Shown here one piece after another: positions 49,726-60,100 of a DNA stretch of 64,000 bases. How positions within the stretch are numbered: the first letter of the stretch is position 1; each line of letters starts with the position of its first letter. The stretch comes from RI-231 sp041394905. Lineage in GTDB: Bacteria; Acidobacteriota; Terriglobia; Bryobacterales; UBA6623. The notes under the pieces are model-generated. The model was given only the letters and a program-made list of their open reading frames with translations. It was not told the origin of the DNA and did no database searches. The translations under genes were made by a program, and so were the position numbers. The DNA lies in NCBI GenBank assembly GCA_041394905.1, contig JAWKHJ010000009.1, positions 62,001 to 126,000 on the forward strand, read 5' to 3'.

Positions 49726-52700
49726 CAGTGTCTTCCATTCGGGTGACACGCGAGGCAGTTCGCGCTGTTGTAGACGTAGCCCCGAATCCCGCTGTGCTTG
49801 TCGTCCATCCGCGTCTTGCTGTGCTCATGGCAGACCAGACAGGTGAACTCAGAGAAGTTCGAGGAGTTCGGGTGGCAAGTCGAGCAGGTTTGCCAGATCG
49901 ACTGTTTGTGGGCGCCCGAATAGATGGGGAAACTGTGGTTGAACGTCGCACCGGTCCACTGCAGCGTCGTATGGCAGTCCTGGCAGGTGATCGGGAAGCC
50001 TGCGGCGGCGTGGTTGGGGCTGGCCACGGATTCGTACTCCGTGCGATGGCAGGAGTAGCAGTCGGTCGGTGTCCCCTGGAACTGTCCGTTGACGTGGCAG
50101 TCGGCGCACTTCGGCGTGGTGGCATGCGCACCTGTCAAGGGGAAGTTGGTATTGCTGTGGTCGAAGACGGCGCCGAGCCACTGGGTGGTCGAGTGGCAAG
50201 CCTCGCACTGCACGGGGAATCCGGCGGCGGCATGGTCGGGCGAAGTCGTCTGGTCGTAATCGGTCTGGTGACAATTTACGCAGGCTGTGCCGAGTCCGGC
50301 ATACTGACCGCCAACGTGGCAGGTTTGGCACTGCGCCACCGACGTATGCGCTCCCGTCAGCGGGAAGTTTGTGTTGTTGTGGTCGAACGTTGCGCCGAGC
50401 CATTGGGCCGTCGAGTGGCACAGCGAGCAGTCGGTCGGGAAGCTTGCGGCCTGGTGGTCAGGACTCGTCGTCGCGTTGTAGTCGCCAAGGTGGCAAGAGG
50501 CGCAGTCCTGCGGCGTGCCGGCGAACTGGCCGCCGACGTGGCAATCGAACGTGCGGCTTCGTCGCGTGGGCGCCGGTCAACGGGAAGTTCGTCGTGTTGT
50601 GGTCGAACACAGCGCCCGGTCCACTGGGCGGTCGAGTGGCAGGTCTGGGTCTGCGGGAAGGCAAGCGGCAGCCGTGATCCGGACTCGTCGTTGGTGTGTC
50701 CGTCGAGGTGACAGGTTATGCAGGCAGTGCCAAGCCCCGCGAACTGGCCGCCGACGTGGCAGTCCGAACATTGTGGGACATTGGCGTGGGCGCGGTCAGC
50801 AGGAACGACGGTAACGGCGTTGTGGTCAGATGTCGCGCCGGTCCACTGCGCTGTCGTGTGGCATGACTCGCAGGAAGTTAGGAATGCATGGCCTGGTGAT
50901 CAGGGTTGGTGGTCGCGTTGTAGTCGTCGAGGTGGCAAGCCGAGCAGGACTGCGGCGTACCGGCGAACTTTCCGCCGACGTGGCAGTCCCTTGCATTGCG
51001 GACCCGAGGCGTGTGCAGCCGTCAGCGGGAAGTTCGTCGTGTTGTAGTCGAAGACCGCGCCGGTCCACTGCGTAGTCGTGTGACACGATTCACACGTTTG
51101 TGGGAAGCCTGCGGCGGCAGTGGTCGGGGTCCGTGGTCGCGTTGAAGTCGTCAAGGTGGCAGGTCGCGCACGCCGTGCGAGGCCCGCGAACTGTCCGCCC
51201 AAGTGGCAGGTTTGTTTTCTGCGCCACCGAGGTGTGCGCACCGGTTAGCCAGGAAGTTCGTCGTGTTGTGGTCGAACACGGCTGGCCGGTCCACTGCTGT
51301 CAGTATGGCAGGACTCGCAAGTTTGCGGAAGCCCGCCGCCGCGTGATCGGGGTCCGTCGTCGCGTTGAAGTCATCCAAGTGGCGGTCGCGCAAGCCGTGC
51401 CCAGTCCCGCGAACTGACCGCCGACGTGACAGGTCTGGCACTGCGCGACCGACGTGTGCGCCCCGGTCAACGGGAAGTTCGTGTTGTTGTGGTCGAAGTT
51501 TGCGCCGGTCCACTGCGCGGTCGTATGGCACGACTCGCACGTCTGCGGGAAACCGGCGGCGGCGTGATCCGGGTCCGTCGTTGCGTTGAAGTCGTCGAGG
51601 TGGCAGGTCGCGCAAGCGTGCCAAGCCCGCCGAACTGACCGCCCACGTGACAGGTTTGGCACTGCGCGACCGGCAGTAGTACGCCCCGGTCAACTTGGGA
51701 AGTTCGTGTTGTTGTGGTCGAAGTTTGCGCCGGTCCACTGCACGGTCGTATGGCACGACTCGCACGTCTGCGGGAAACCGGCGGCCGCGTGATCGGGATC
51801 CGTCGTTGCGTTGAAGTCATCCAGGTGGCAGGTCGCGCACGCCGTGCCAGCCCGCGAACTGACCGCCGACGTGACCAGGTCTGGCACTGCGCGACCGACG
51901 TGTGCGCCCCGGTCAACGGGAAGTTCGTGTTGTTGTGGTCGAAGTTTGCGCCGGTCCACTGCACCGTCGTGTGGCGACTCGCACGTCTGCAGGAAGCCGG
52001 CGGCGTGATCCGGGTCCGTCGTTGCGTTGAAGTCGTCCAAGTGGCAGGTCGCGCAAGCCGTGCCCAGTCCCGCGAACTGACCGCCGACGTGACAGGTCTG
52101 GCACTGCGCGACCGACGTGTGCGCCCCGGTCAACGGGAAGTTCGTGTTGTTGTGGTCGAAGTTTGCGCCGGTCCACTGCACCGTCGTGTGGCACGACTCG
52201 CACGTCTGCGGGAAATGGCGGCGGAGTCCAGGTCCGTCGTTGCGTTGAAGTCGTCCAAGTGGCAGGTCGCGCAAGCCGTGCCCGAAGCCCGCGAACTGAC
52301 CGCCGACGTGACAGGTCTGGCACTGCGCCACCGACGTGTGCGCCCCGGTCAACGGGAAGTTCGTGTTGTTGTGGTCGAAGTTTGCGCCGGTCCACTGCAC
52401 CGTCGTGTGGCACGACTCGCACGTCTGCGGGAAGCCGGCAGCGGCGTGATCCGGGTCCGTCGTTGCGTTGAAGTCGTCTCGAAGTGGCGGGTCGCGCAAG
52501 CCGTGCCCAGTCCCGCGAACTGACCGCCGACGTGACGGGTCTGGCACGCGACCGACGTGTGCGCCCCGGTCAACGGGAAGTTCGTGTTGTTGTGGTCGAA
52601 GTTTGCGCCGGTCCACTGCACCGTCGTGTGGCACGACTCGCACGTCTGCGGGAAAGTGGCAGCGGCGTGATCCGGGTCCGTCGTTACCGTTGAAGTCGTC

Positions 52701-54767
52701 CAAGTGGCAGGTCGCGCAAGCCGTGCCCAGTCCCGCGAACTGACCGCCCGACGTGACAGGTCTGGCATTGCGCGACCCAACGTGTGCGCCCCGGTCAACG
52801 GGAAGTTCGTGTTGTTGTGGTCGAACACCGCGCCGGTCCACTGCGCCGCCGTGTGACAGCTTTCGCAGGTCTGCGGGAAGCCCGCCGCCGCGTGGTCGGG
52901 ATCGTGGTCGCGTTGAAAGTCATCCAAGTGGCATGTCGCGCACGCTGTGCCCAGACCGGCGAACTGACCGCCCACGTGACAGGTCTGGCACTGCGCGACC
53001 GACGTGTGCGCTCCCCGTCAACGGGAAGTTCGTCGTGCTGTGGTCGAACGTCGCGCCGAAGGTCCACTGCGCCGTCGTGTGGCACGATTCACGGTCGGTC
53101 AGAAAGCCCAGGCTTGGTGGTCTGGACTCGTCGTTCCTATTGAACTCGGTCAAATGACATCCGACACACCCGATCCCGAGCCTGAAACTTCCCGTCGATG
53201 TGGCACTGCTCGCAGGTGCTTGAGGTGTGAGCGCCCGTGAGCGCGAAGGAAGTCGCTGTATCGTGATCGAACTTTGCGCCCTGCCAAGTCTGCGTCGTAT
53301 GGCAATCGAGGCACTGCTGGGAAAATCCAGCGCCCTTGTGGTTCAGGTTGTGGCTCGCCTCGAACTCCGGCATGTGGCACGACGCGCAATCCTGAGGCGT
53401 ACCAGCGAACTGGCCATTCACATGGCAGCTCGAGCAGGTCGTGGAGCCGTGCGCACCGGTCAAGGGAAATGCAGTCGCGGAATGGTCGAACTCAGCGCCC
53501 TGCCATTGCGCAGTGGGTGGCAAAGCGTGCAGTCGTCCGGAAAGCCCCCGCTTGGCATGGTTCAGGTCCGTCGTCGCGTTAAATCATCAAGGTGGCAAGA
53601 ACGGCACTCCGTCGCGGTCCTGTGAACTTCCCGTCGATGTGGCAGAGGCGCATTCGACGTTCCGCGTGACGCCCGTCAGCGAAAACCTCGAGAGGTTGTG
53701 GTCAAACTGCGCCCCTGTCCAAGCGTCGGTCGTATGGCAATCCTGACACTGCGTCGAGAAGTTGCTGTTGAGGTGGTTCGGGTTTGTGGTCTTATAGAAA
53801 TCACCGCCCTGTGGCAGCCACGCAATCTTATTGAGTCGCTTCGAAGCGCCCTGCGATGTGGCATTGTGCCAGCAGGTTTGCTGGTGGCTGCCGGTCAGAG
53901 CGAACGATGTTTCGGCCGTATGGTCGAAGCGAGCGCCTGACCAACTCGACAAGAGAGTGGCGGAGTGTCACGGTCGTGCGGGAAGCCGGCCGCATTGTGG
54001 TCAGGGTCTGTCGTCGCACTGAAGTCACGCGCGTGGCAACTGAAGCAATCCTTCAGCGTGCCTGCGAACTGACCACCGACGTGACAGCTCTGGCAGTCCA
54101 GCGAGGTATGCGCCGACCAGCGCGAAGCCGGTGATAGCCGTATGGTCAAAGCGCGCGTTCGTCCATTGGTCTACTGTATGGCACTGCTCGCAGGTGAGCG
54201 AAACGTTGGAGGCCGCGTGGTTAAGGGCGCGTCGAATCGTAGTCCGAGCGATGGCAGGTCACGCATTCCGTGCTAAGTCCGGTGAACGTGCCGGTCGCGA
54301 CGCCTGGGTGGCAGGACTCGCATTGCACGGCTGCGTGCGCGCCGGTCGGGAAACAATTGCGGTGTTCGCTGATCTCTCGGATCGCCTGCCGCCAACCCTG
54401 CACGCTGTGGCAGTCCCTCGCAGCGAGCCGAATTGGTTGCGGTGAACGTCAGCGTGACAGTCGGCGCAAGTCGCGCCGACGTTTGGAAGACGAGACTGCG
54501 ATGGCAGTCCTGCAGCGGACGTTCTCGTGGAGCCCGCGCAGGGGTACGTCGTCTCGGAACCGTGGTCGAACTCGGGGACCGATCATGGCGGAACCCAGCT
54601 CGTGGTTGCGTGGCAATTTTGGCGGGGCAGATCGAGCGCGCCCATGCGGATTCCGCGAGCGGCTCGTGGTCTGCTGGGCGCTGCCAAGCATCGAAGCCTA
54701 GCAACAACGCACCCGCCAGTCGTAGAAAGATCTCACGCCTCACAGGGACAAAGCAGAGCAGAAGCAC
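49725..54767 (-). CDS. Giant multihaem c-type cytochrome (about 1,680 aa; about 50 intact CXXCH motifs)
   Basis: On the minus strand this span reads as one chain of CXXCH haem sites broken by frequent frame errors. Scanning for the codon pattern by eye I count about 50 intact CXXCH sites and about 17 positions where the expected site is spoiled by a single insertion, deletion or substitution. The module is CATCHLDDFNATTDPDHAAA, GFPQTCESCHTTVQWTGANF and DHNNTNFPLTGAH, then CQTCHVGGQFAGLGTA, with three haems per 74 residues. The DH and PLTGAH histidines are likely distal ligands. The C-terminal 204 residues, ending HPNGRH, hold nine sites. The N-terminus (VRREIFLRLAGALLLGF) is signal-like; GTG 54767 or 54743 are possible starts. 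It should be exported and carry electrons over a long distance. Splitting into two genes cannot be excluded. Confidence 0.85.
51381..52990. repeat. Tandem array of about seven 222-bp repeats inside the giant cytochrome gene
   Basis: The marker ACGTGAC before the CQTCH codon recurs at 51424, 51644, 51869, 52086, 52306, 52530, 52751 and 52974: spacings 217-225, mean about 221. Each unit codes for the three-haem 74-residue module, and neighbouring units differ at only a few bases. The spacing scatter around 222 is what single-base errors would give. More diverged copies extend to about 50300 on one side. Confidence 0.9.
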
Positions 54768-55016
54768 CCGGGCGAGGAAGTGCTGATGCCGCCCACTCTA
54801 AGCACGGCAAGGACCAGTAATCTCGGCCCCCGCAAAAAACATTGGATTCCTACCGGAACCCCGGTACTACCAAGACTATTGCTTTAGTGCAAAACTCAAC
54901 CCTGGGATATCTTTAGCGCCGTTGAAGGGAAACCAACTGACCACTTCTCAGGCAAACACCTTAAGGCTTATTTTCAACAGGAAACAGGGTATATAAAATT
55001 GGGATTTAACCGTGTA
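54768..55016. promoter_or_regulatory. AT-rich region between the two cytochrome genes
   Basis: About 250 bases with much lower GC than the flanking genes. It contains TACCGG-AACC-CCGGTA (54851-54866), a 6-bp perfect hairpin with a 4-base loop, and runs such as TATATAAAATT (54990-55000). It probably holds the promoter and leader of the giant cytochrome. I compared it by eye with cyclic di-GMP (GEMM) riboswitches and saw no GGCAAAC/ACGCAAAGC order on either strand that fits. Confidence 0.4.
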
Positions 55017-56918
55017 TTATTTTCCCGCGCCATCGCAGTGTGGCACGCCTCGCACGCGCGTGGAGTACCGCGATAGACGATGGCCTCGACGGCCCCGACC
55101 AGACGGCGCTGGTTGTGGCACATCCGGCAAGGCACATCCTCGCCGCACCATCCAACCTGAACGCGGAATAACGGCGGTGATCGAGCTCCGTGGGCTTCCA
55201 ATCATCGTTCGTATGGCACTTCGAACACACCTGGGCGTCGGTTTCCTTGTCGAACTGGCCTGCATGGACAATCCTCGTGGCAGCCCGAGCAGGCTAATGG
55301 CATGACCTGAGAAGACTACGCCGTCGACTCCGGGAACGCCGTCCTCGCGCCGATGACATTGGCTACAAGGAACGGTCCGATGCGCCCCCTCGAGAGCAAA
55401 GTCCGTGCGGTTGTGATCAAACTGGAGAAGCGCATCCCATGTCGAGATATCGTGACATGTTTCGCATTTAATCCCGCTCTCTTTCGAGCTTGTATTCGCA
55501 AATTGCGAGCCGTGAGGGTGTTCATGACAGGCTGCGCAATCGAAGTCGGCGAAGTGGAAGGACGGGACGCGACTTAGACCTTCCGTACTGACTGGACGAT
55601 GGCAGGAGTTGCACGCCACGGCGAGGTGAGCGCCCGCCAAGCGAAACCGAGAGCTCTGGTGTTTCTTGAGAGTGAAGCTCGAGGGATGAAAGCCCTCGAC
55701 GTCATGGCATTGCGCGCAATCGTTCTCATAGGGCTCACGCTTGAATTCGCCTTGGTGTACATCTTCATGACAGGTTTGGCAGTCGGTGGAACCGATCTTG
55801 AACATTGTCTTTGGGCCGGCGGGCTCGTGGCAGGCTTTGCACTCGACCGAGGCGTGCTTGCCCGTCAGGGGGTACTCGGTGCTCGAGTGCATCTCGCGGT
55901 CAAAGGTCGATGGAACGAAGCCGTCGACGACATGGCAAGCGCCGCACTCCCCGGAGTCGGTGCGGGCCGCGAATTGCTCGCCGTGCGGGTTGTCTTCGCG
56001 ATGGCAGTCAAGGCACTGCGCATGCGCGATTGGCTCGCGAAATTTCGCGCCGGAGTGGCACGCCTGGCACGACAAGCCGTCGTGCTTGCCTTGGAGCGGG
56101 AAGTCGGTCTTGGAGTGATCGAAGCTCCGAGAAAGCTCGCCGGGCAGCCAGTTCGAGGTGGTGTGACAGCTCGTGCAACCGTTCGGGAAAGCGCCCTGGT
56201 GCGGGTCTTGGTGGCAGGCTTGGCACTGCGTCGAACGAAAGCCGTTGAGCTCGACGAAACCATCCGTTTCCTTGTGGCATGCGGAGCACTCGACTGCGCT
56301 GTGCCGGCCGGTCAAGGGGAAGTCGGTCTCTTGGTGGTCAAACTTCGAGACGTCTTCGACGGTCGTGGTGACGTGGCAGCGCTCACAATCCGAACCGACC
56401 TGCCCGCGATGGGGATCGTTGTGGCATTGCGCGCACTCGGTTGGCAGACCGAAGTAGGTGCGCTGCGGATCTTGCACCTTCGCCTTGCGAAGGACATCGA
56501 GATCCATGCGGTCTAGGTTGTGGCAGGTGCGGCACTCCGCCTGGGCATGCTTTCCGGTCAACGGATAGCCGGTCTGGGAGTGATCGAAGTTCTTCTGGCC
56601 GTTGGGCCAATGGACGAGCTTGAAGTCACGGCTGACATGCTCGCGGTGACAAGCCGCGCAATCTCGTTCCTGCTCGGAGGCCTTGACGACGCGGCCGTGG
56701 TAGCCCGAGCCGGCAGCGACTTTCTCTCCAATCAACTCATGACATTGGGTGCAGACGAAGACAGGCTTTCCCGCGCCGAAGACATGGCATTCGGTGCACT
56801 TCAACGGACTGTCAAGATCGCGGTGTGCGTTGGAGAGCGGACCAGGGGACAGCTGCGCCCAGCCCAGATAGGGCAGGCACGCGAGGAGGGTCAGTATGCG
56901 AAAGAACGCGAACTTCAC
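55017..56918 (-). CDS. Multihaem c-type cytochrome with at least 22 CXXCH motifs
   Basis: A signal peptide (MKFAFFRILTLLACLPYLGW) is followed by 19 CXXCH motifs in the open frame, starting LKCTECHVFG and FVCTQCHELIG, and three more (CSKCH, CRMCH, CEACH) in the other frames near 55230-55030, after a frame change near 55310. The unit resembles the c3/c7-like pattern: FDHSQTGYPLTGKHAQAECR, FDHQETDFPLTGRHSAVECS and FDHSKTDFPLQGKHDGLSCQ. The histidines of FDH and GKH are likely sixth ligands. It is the first gene of the cytochrome operon, and homologous in module to the giant cytochrome but with more diverged repeats. The stop could also be at 54974 if the last frame is read through, but the AT-rich tail favours 55017. 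Confidence 0.92.
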   Translation of the reverse strand: MKFAFFRILTLLACLPYLGWAQLSPGPLSNAHRDLDSPLKCTECHVFGAGKPVFVCTQCHELIGEKVAAGSGYHGRVVKASEQERDCAACHREHVSRDFKLVHWPNGQKNFDHSQTGYPLTGKHAQAECRTCHNLDRMDLDVLRKAKVQDPQRTYFGLPTECAQCHNDPHRGQVGSDCERCHVTTTVEDVSKFDHQETDFPLTGRHSAVECSACHKETDGFVELNGFRSTQCQACHQDPHQGAFPNGCTSCHTTSNWLPGELSRSFDHSKTDFPLQGKHDGLSCQACHSGAKFREPIAHAQCLDCHREDNPHGEQFAARTDSGECGACHVVDGFVPSTFDREMHSSTEYPLTGKHASVECKACHEPAGPKTMFKIGSTDCQTCHEDVHQGEFKREPYENDCAQCHDVEGFHPSSFTLKKHQSSRFRLAGAHLAVACNSCHRPVSTEGLSRVPSFHFADFDCAACHEHPHGSQFANTSSKESGIKCETCHDISTWDALLQFDHNRTDFALEGAHRTVPCSQCHRREDGVPGVDGVVFSGHAISLLGLPRGLSMQASSTRKPTPRCVRSAIRTMIGSPRSSITAVIPRSGWMVRRGCALPDVPQPAPSGRGRRGHRLSRYSTRVRGVPHCDGAGK

Positions 56919-57083
56919 GGAGCGATCCGCTTTGGACGTGCAGCGTCAAGTAGCAATTAGGGCGCCACGTACAGCCTAGGATGGCCCAACGCTGGAGCGG
57001 CTCGACAAGACGGAGTTCACCTTAGATCGCGGTGGGCTGGACGGGCCGCCCAGGGAACCGCTTCTGTTCGGCGACCTCTGGAT

Positions 57084-57125
57084 TGTTAAGATTTGATTAC
57101 AATTCAATTAAGCAAGTGTTAAGAT
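57084..57125. promoter_or_regulatory. Two TGTTAAGAT direct repeats between divergent operons
   Basis: TGTTAAGAT occurs at 57084-57092 and 57117-57125, 33 bp apart, about three helical turns, in the AT-rich region between the cytochrome operon (starting at 56918, minus) and the giant membrane gene (plus). TACAAT at 57097-57102, between the repeats, could be a -10 element for the plus strand. Spacing on one face of the helix suggests a regulator binding site shared by both operons. Confidence 0.4.
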
Positions 57126-57189
57126 ACGGTTTCGGCGCTCCTTCGCGCGGAGGCCTGGAAATCCGTTCCATGCAAAGTGAAACCGATTC

Positions 57190-60100
57190 GTGGCCTACTG
57201 CTTCCTCACGCATCCACGCCGCGACTGGGCGGGCGGGCCGCTGAAACCACAGCTATCGCGCCGCTCAGCTTTCCGAGCGCTCGCCGGCCTGCTCGTCGCA
57301 GGCACAGAGGCTAAATCGCAAAGCCAGGCCGCGGAAGGCAGGGAGAGGGGCCGCTTCCACCCCAGCGTCGACGAAGCCTGCAGCCGGGCGCTCGCCGAGC
57401 TCCACGGCAGCCTTGCCGACGAGCCTAGGCTAGGCGATCTGTGGCATACCGGGCGGCCTTCGATCGAGAGCCTTTCCTGCCCCAAAACGTAGCGCTGCGC
57501 GTGATCGACGCCAATCCGCGCATCCAGAAAGCTTGGTTTGCCCTGTTGGCGGCAACAGACCGACTGCTCGCGGCCTCGACCCGCGATCGCGCCTGGCGAC
57601 TGATCTCCGACCGCAATCGCGCCCCCGGCTTGCGGATACGCAACGGTACGGGCCTAGGCGTGAACTTGAGCGACCTGCTCTACTTCCCGCAGTACGAAAC
57701 GCAGGCGCCGTTCTACCGAATTGAGTCGATGCACGAGCCGGCTGACGGTTTCTGGAAGCGGACCTTCCAACTGCTTGCCGACCTCACCGTGGGCGGCGGC
57801 ATCCGGTTCAACGACAAGACTTCGCTCGAGAGGTCAGTGGTAGAGATTTACGGCGCGGCGGCGGAGGTGCGCGCGGCCGGATCGGAAATCGATCGCATCG
57901 CGCAGGTCGAGACCGCCTCGGCGACGGTGGTGTGGTTTGCGCTGGCGCGGCATGACGTGCGGCTGAGCGCCAGCGCCAAGCGATCCGGGTGAACCGCAAG
58001 CGCCAAATGCAGATCGAAGACGCGATGGTTCTGGGCATCCAGACGCGTCGAGCCCAGACCGCATTCGGTTGGAGCAGGCGCGCCAGTCCGGCGCTGGGCT
58101 GCAACGAGAGCTGCTAGAGCTCGAAGGCGAGCGCCGCCGGCTCGAAGTAGAACTTCTGCGCCTGTTGACTTGGCGAGCGAACGAAGGGTCGCTCGAAGCG
58201 TCCGTCACACCGGGGCTGCCGAAGATCGTCTTCGACCGCGCTTTGGTCGAGCGCCTGCTCGATCTAAGGCTTCCTGGCCGTCTCGAGCCCAATGCCGGCG
58301 TCATCCCAGCGCGCTTGGAATGGAGCGCGCCGCGCAAAGACCCAGGACTTTCCGAAGACCCGCTGTCACCCGAGGCGCGCCGCGCCATCCTCGACCGGTT
58401 GTGGCACGTGTCTGCCACAACGGACACGCTGGTCGTTTCGCTCCCGAACACCAACCACAACTGGTCGCTCGATCTCGACCGTTTCGCGACACGCTTTTCC
58501 GACGAGCCGCTCCTGGCGCCGTCGCCGAACGCGGTGCGGTTGGGCTTTTTGATCGAGCGCCTAGGCCAACACCAGGAGTTGCTCGAGCTGGATAAGAAGC
58601 CGATCAATACGTGGCGGCTGACATCCAGCCTTGGGCACCCGCTGACCTTTCTTCGACCGGAGATCGACATCTATCGCCCGCTCGACACCCCGCGAACGGA
58701 GTTGCTGCAACAAGCCCTCTCACACGAGATCGCCGCACTGCGTAGCGACATCGTGGTCGACCAAATTGACGTACGCGCCGAAGCGAACCAGCTGCAACGC
58801 CAAGGAGAGACGGCTCTGGCGAAGGCGCAGCTGTCGGCAGCGGAAATCGCTCGCCTGGCGCGTACGGTCGCTTCGGAAGCCGGGCAGAACGCAGGGGCGT
58901 TCCCGGACGTGGTGAACCCGAGCCTGCAGATTGAGGAGAGCTACTTCGACATCGCAGATGCGTTGCTCGAAGCGGCCGAAGCCGATGCACGGTTGCACCT
59001 GCTGAGCGAAGGCCGGGCGCCGCTGCATGAAGCTCTGCGGACGCACGTGGCCAACGTCGTCGAGGACATCACTCTGCTCGCGCCGCCCGCGCAGCCGGCG
59101 AAACCGGCGTCAGTTCAACGCGAACAGAAGAAACGAACCTGGATTCCAGGCTTCTTACGCGGGAAGTTTCCAATGCTCGCGCCATTCGCAGGATCGCCTC
59201 TGGACGTTGGCTGGGATTGGCTGGCCCCGATCGCCATCGTGATGATCGCGATCGGCGCGCCGTATTGGAACCGCCGTCGGGCCAAGTCACGCTTTTTTTC
59301 GATCGGATGGCCGATCGCGAGTGGGGTCGCTCTGGCATGGAGCTGGCCGGGCGCCCTGATACAGGCGTTTGTGGGAGCCGGGTTACTGGCGTTGCTGACG
59401 CGAGTCATGCTGCCGAGCACGTTCAAATCGGCCCGCGAATTTTCGCCACTCTACTGGCTGCACCTATCGAGCAAACGCTTCGCCGGCGCGTTGCGCTTTG
59501 TCGGCATGACGGGCGTCATGCTGCTGTTGCTGTGGGCTTCGCGCTTGCTGGAGAAGCCGGCGCAGCAGCTGACGCAGATGGCGATCGAGAACATATCGGC
59601 GCCGATTCCGGGCGAGGGCCAGGTGGGTATGTCCGCATTGCGGCTGCCGGTCTTGGCCGGCTTGCCGCCGGGCGAGAGCGGCGAGATCACGCGCGCGCCG
59701 GACGCCGTCACCGTGCGGGCCGGCTCCTACGTGGTTGTCTGGGAAGGGCTGCCGCCGGACCTGATCGCGGGGCTCGAAGAAATCAGTCAGCGGTATCCGA
59801 CCCTCTTGCCTTCCGAACAGACGGCCGCCGCCGCCCAGACACCGCCGAGTTGGGTGGTGGTGCGCAGCCTGGAGGAGTCCGGCTCGGTCGAATCGCGCCT
59901 GCGCGACTTGGTGAGCCAGTACCGGACGGCCGAGGCGCAGTGGCGCATCGAGCACGACTTGGCGGCGGGCTCTCGCAGCGTGAACAACGCGGTGGAGGAG
60001 TCACGGCCGGAGCAACTGTGGGCGAGCGAGATGCACGCTCTCGCCGAATGGGCGAGCGGATTATTGGCCGAAGCCGGGCAGCGGCGCGTGCGCGCAACCT

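Noticed and set aside
51690..52841. A 383-codon open frame on the minus strand within the repeats
   Set aside because: It is a chimera of the true haem-coding frame and a shadow frame created by frame errors; only its CESCH/CQTCH stretches belong to the real gene.
50300..53000. Regularly spaced near-identical repeats that resemble a CRISPR array
   Set aside because: The period is 222 bp, the units code for CXXCH modules in frame with diverged flanking copies, and there are no variable spacers or cas genes.
54768..55016. A cyclic di-GMP or cyclic AMP-GMP (GEMM) riboswitch before the giant cytochrome
   Set aside because: The TACCGG/CCGGTA hairpin and a GGCAAAC on the plus strand are suggestive, but the conserved elements are absent or in the wrong order and strand.
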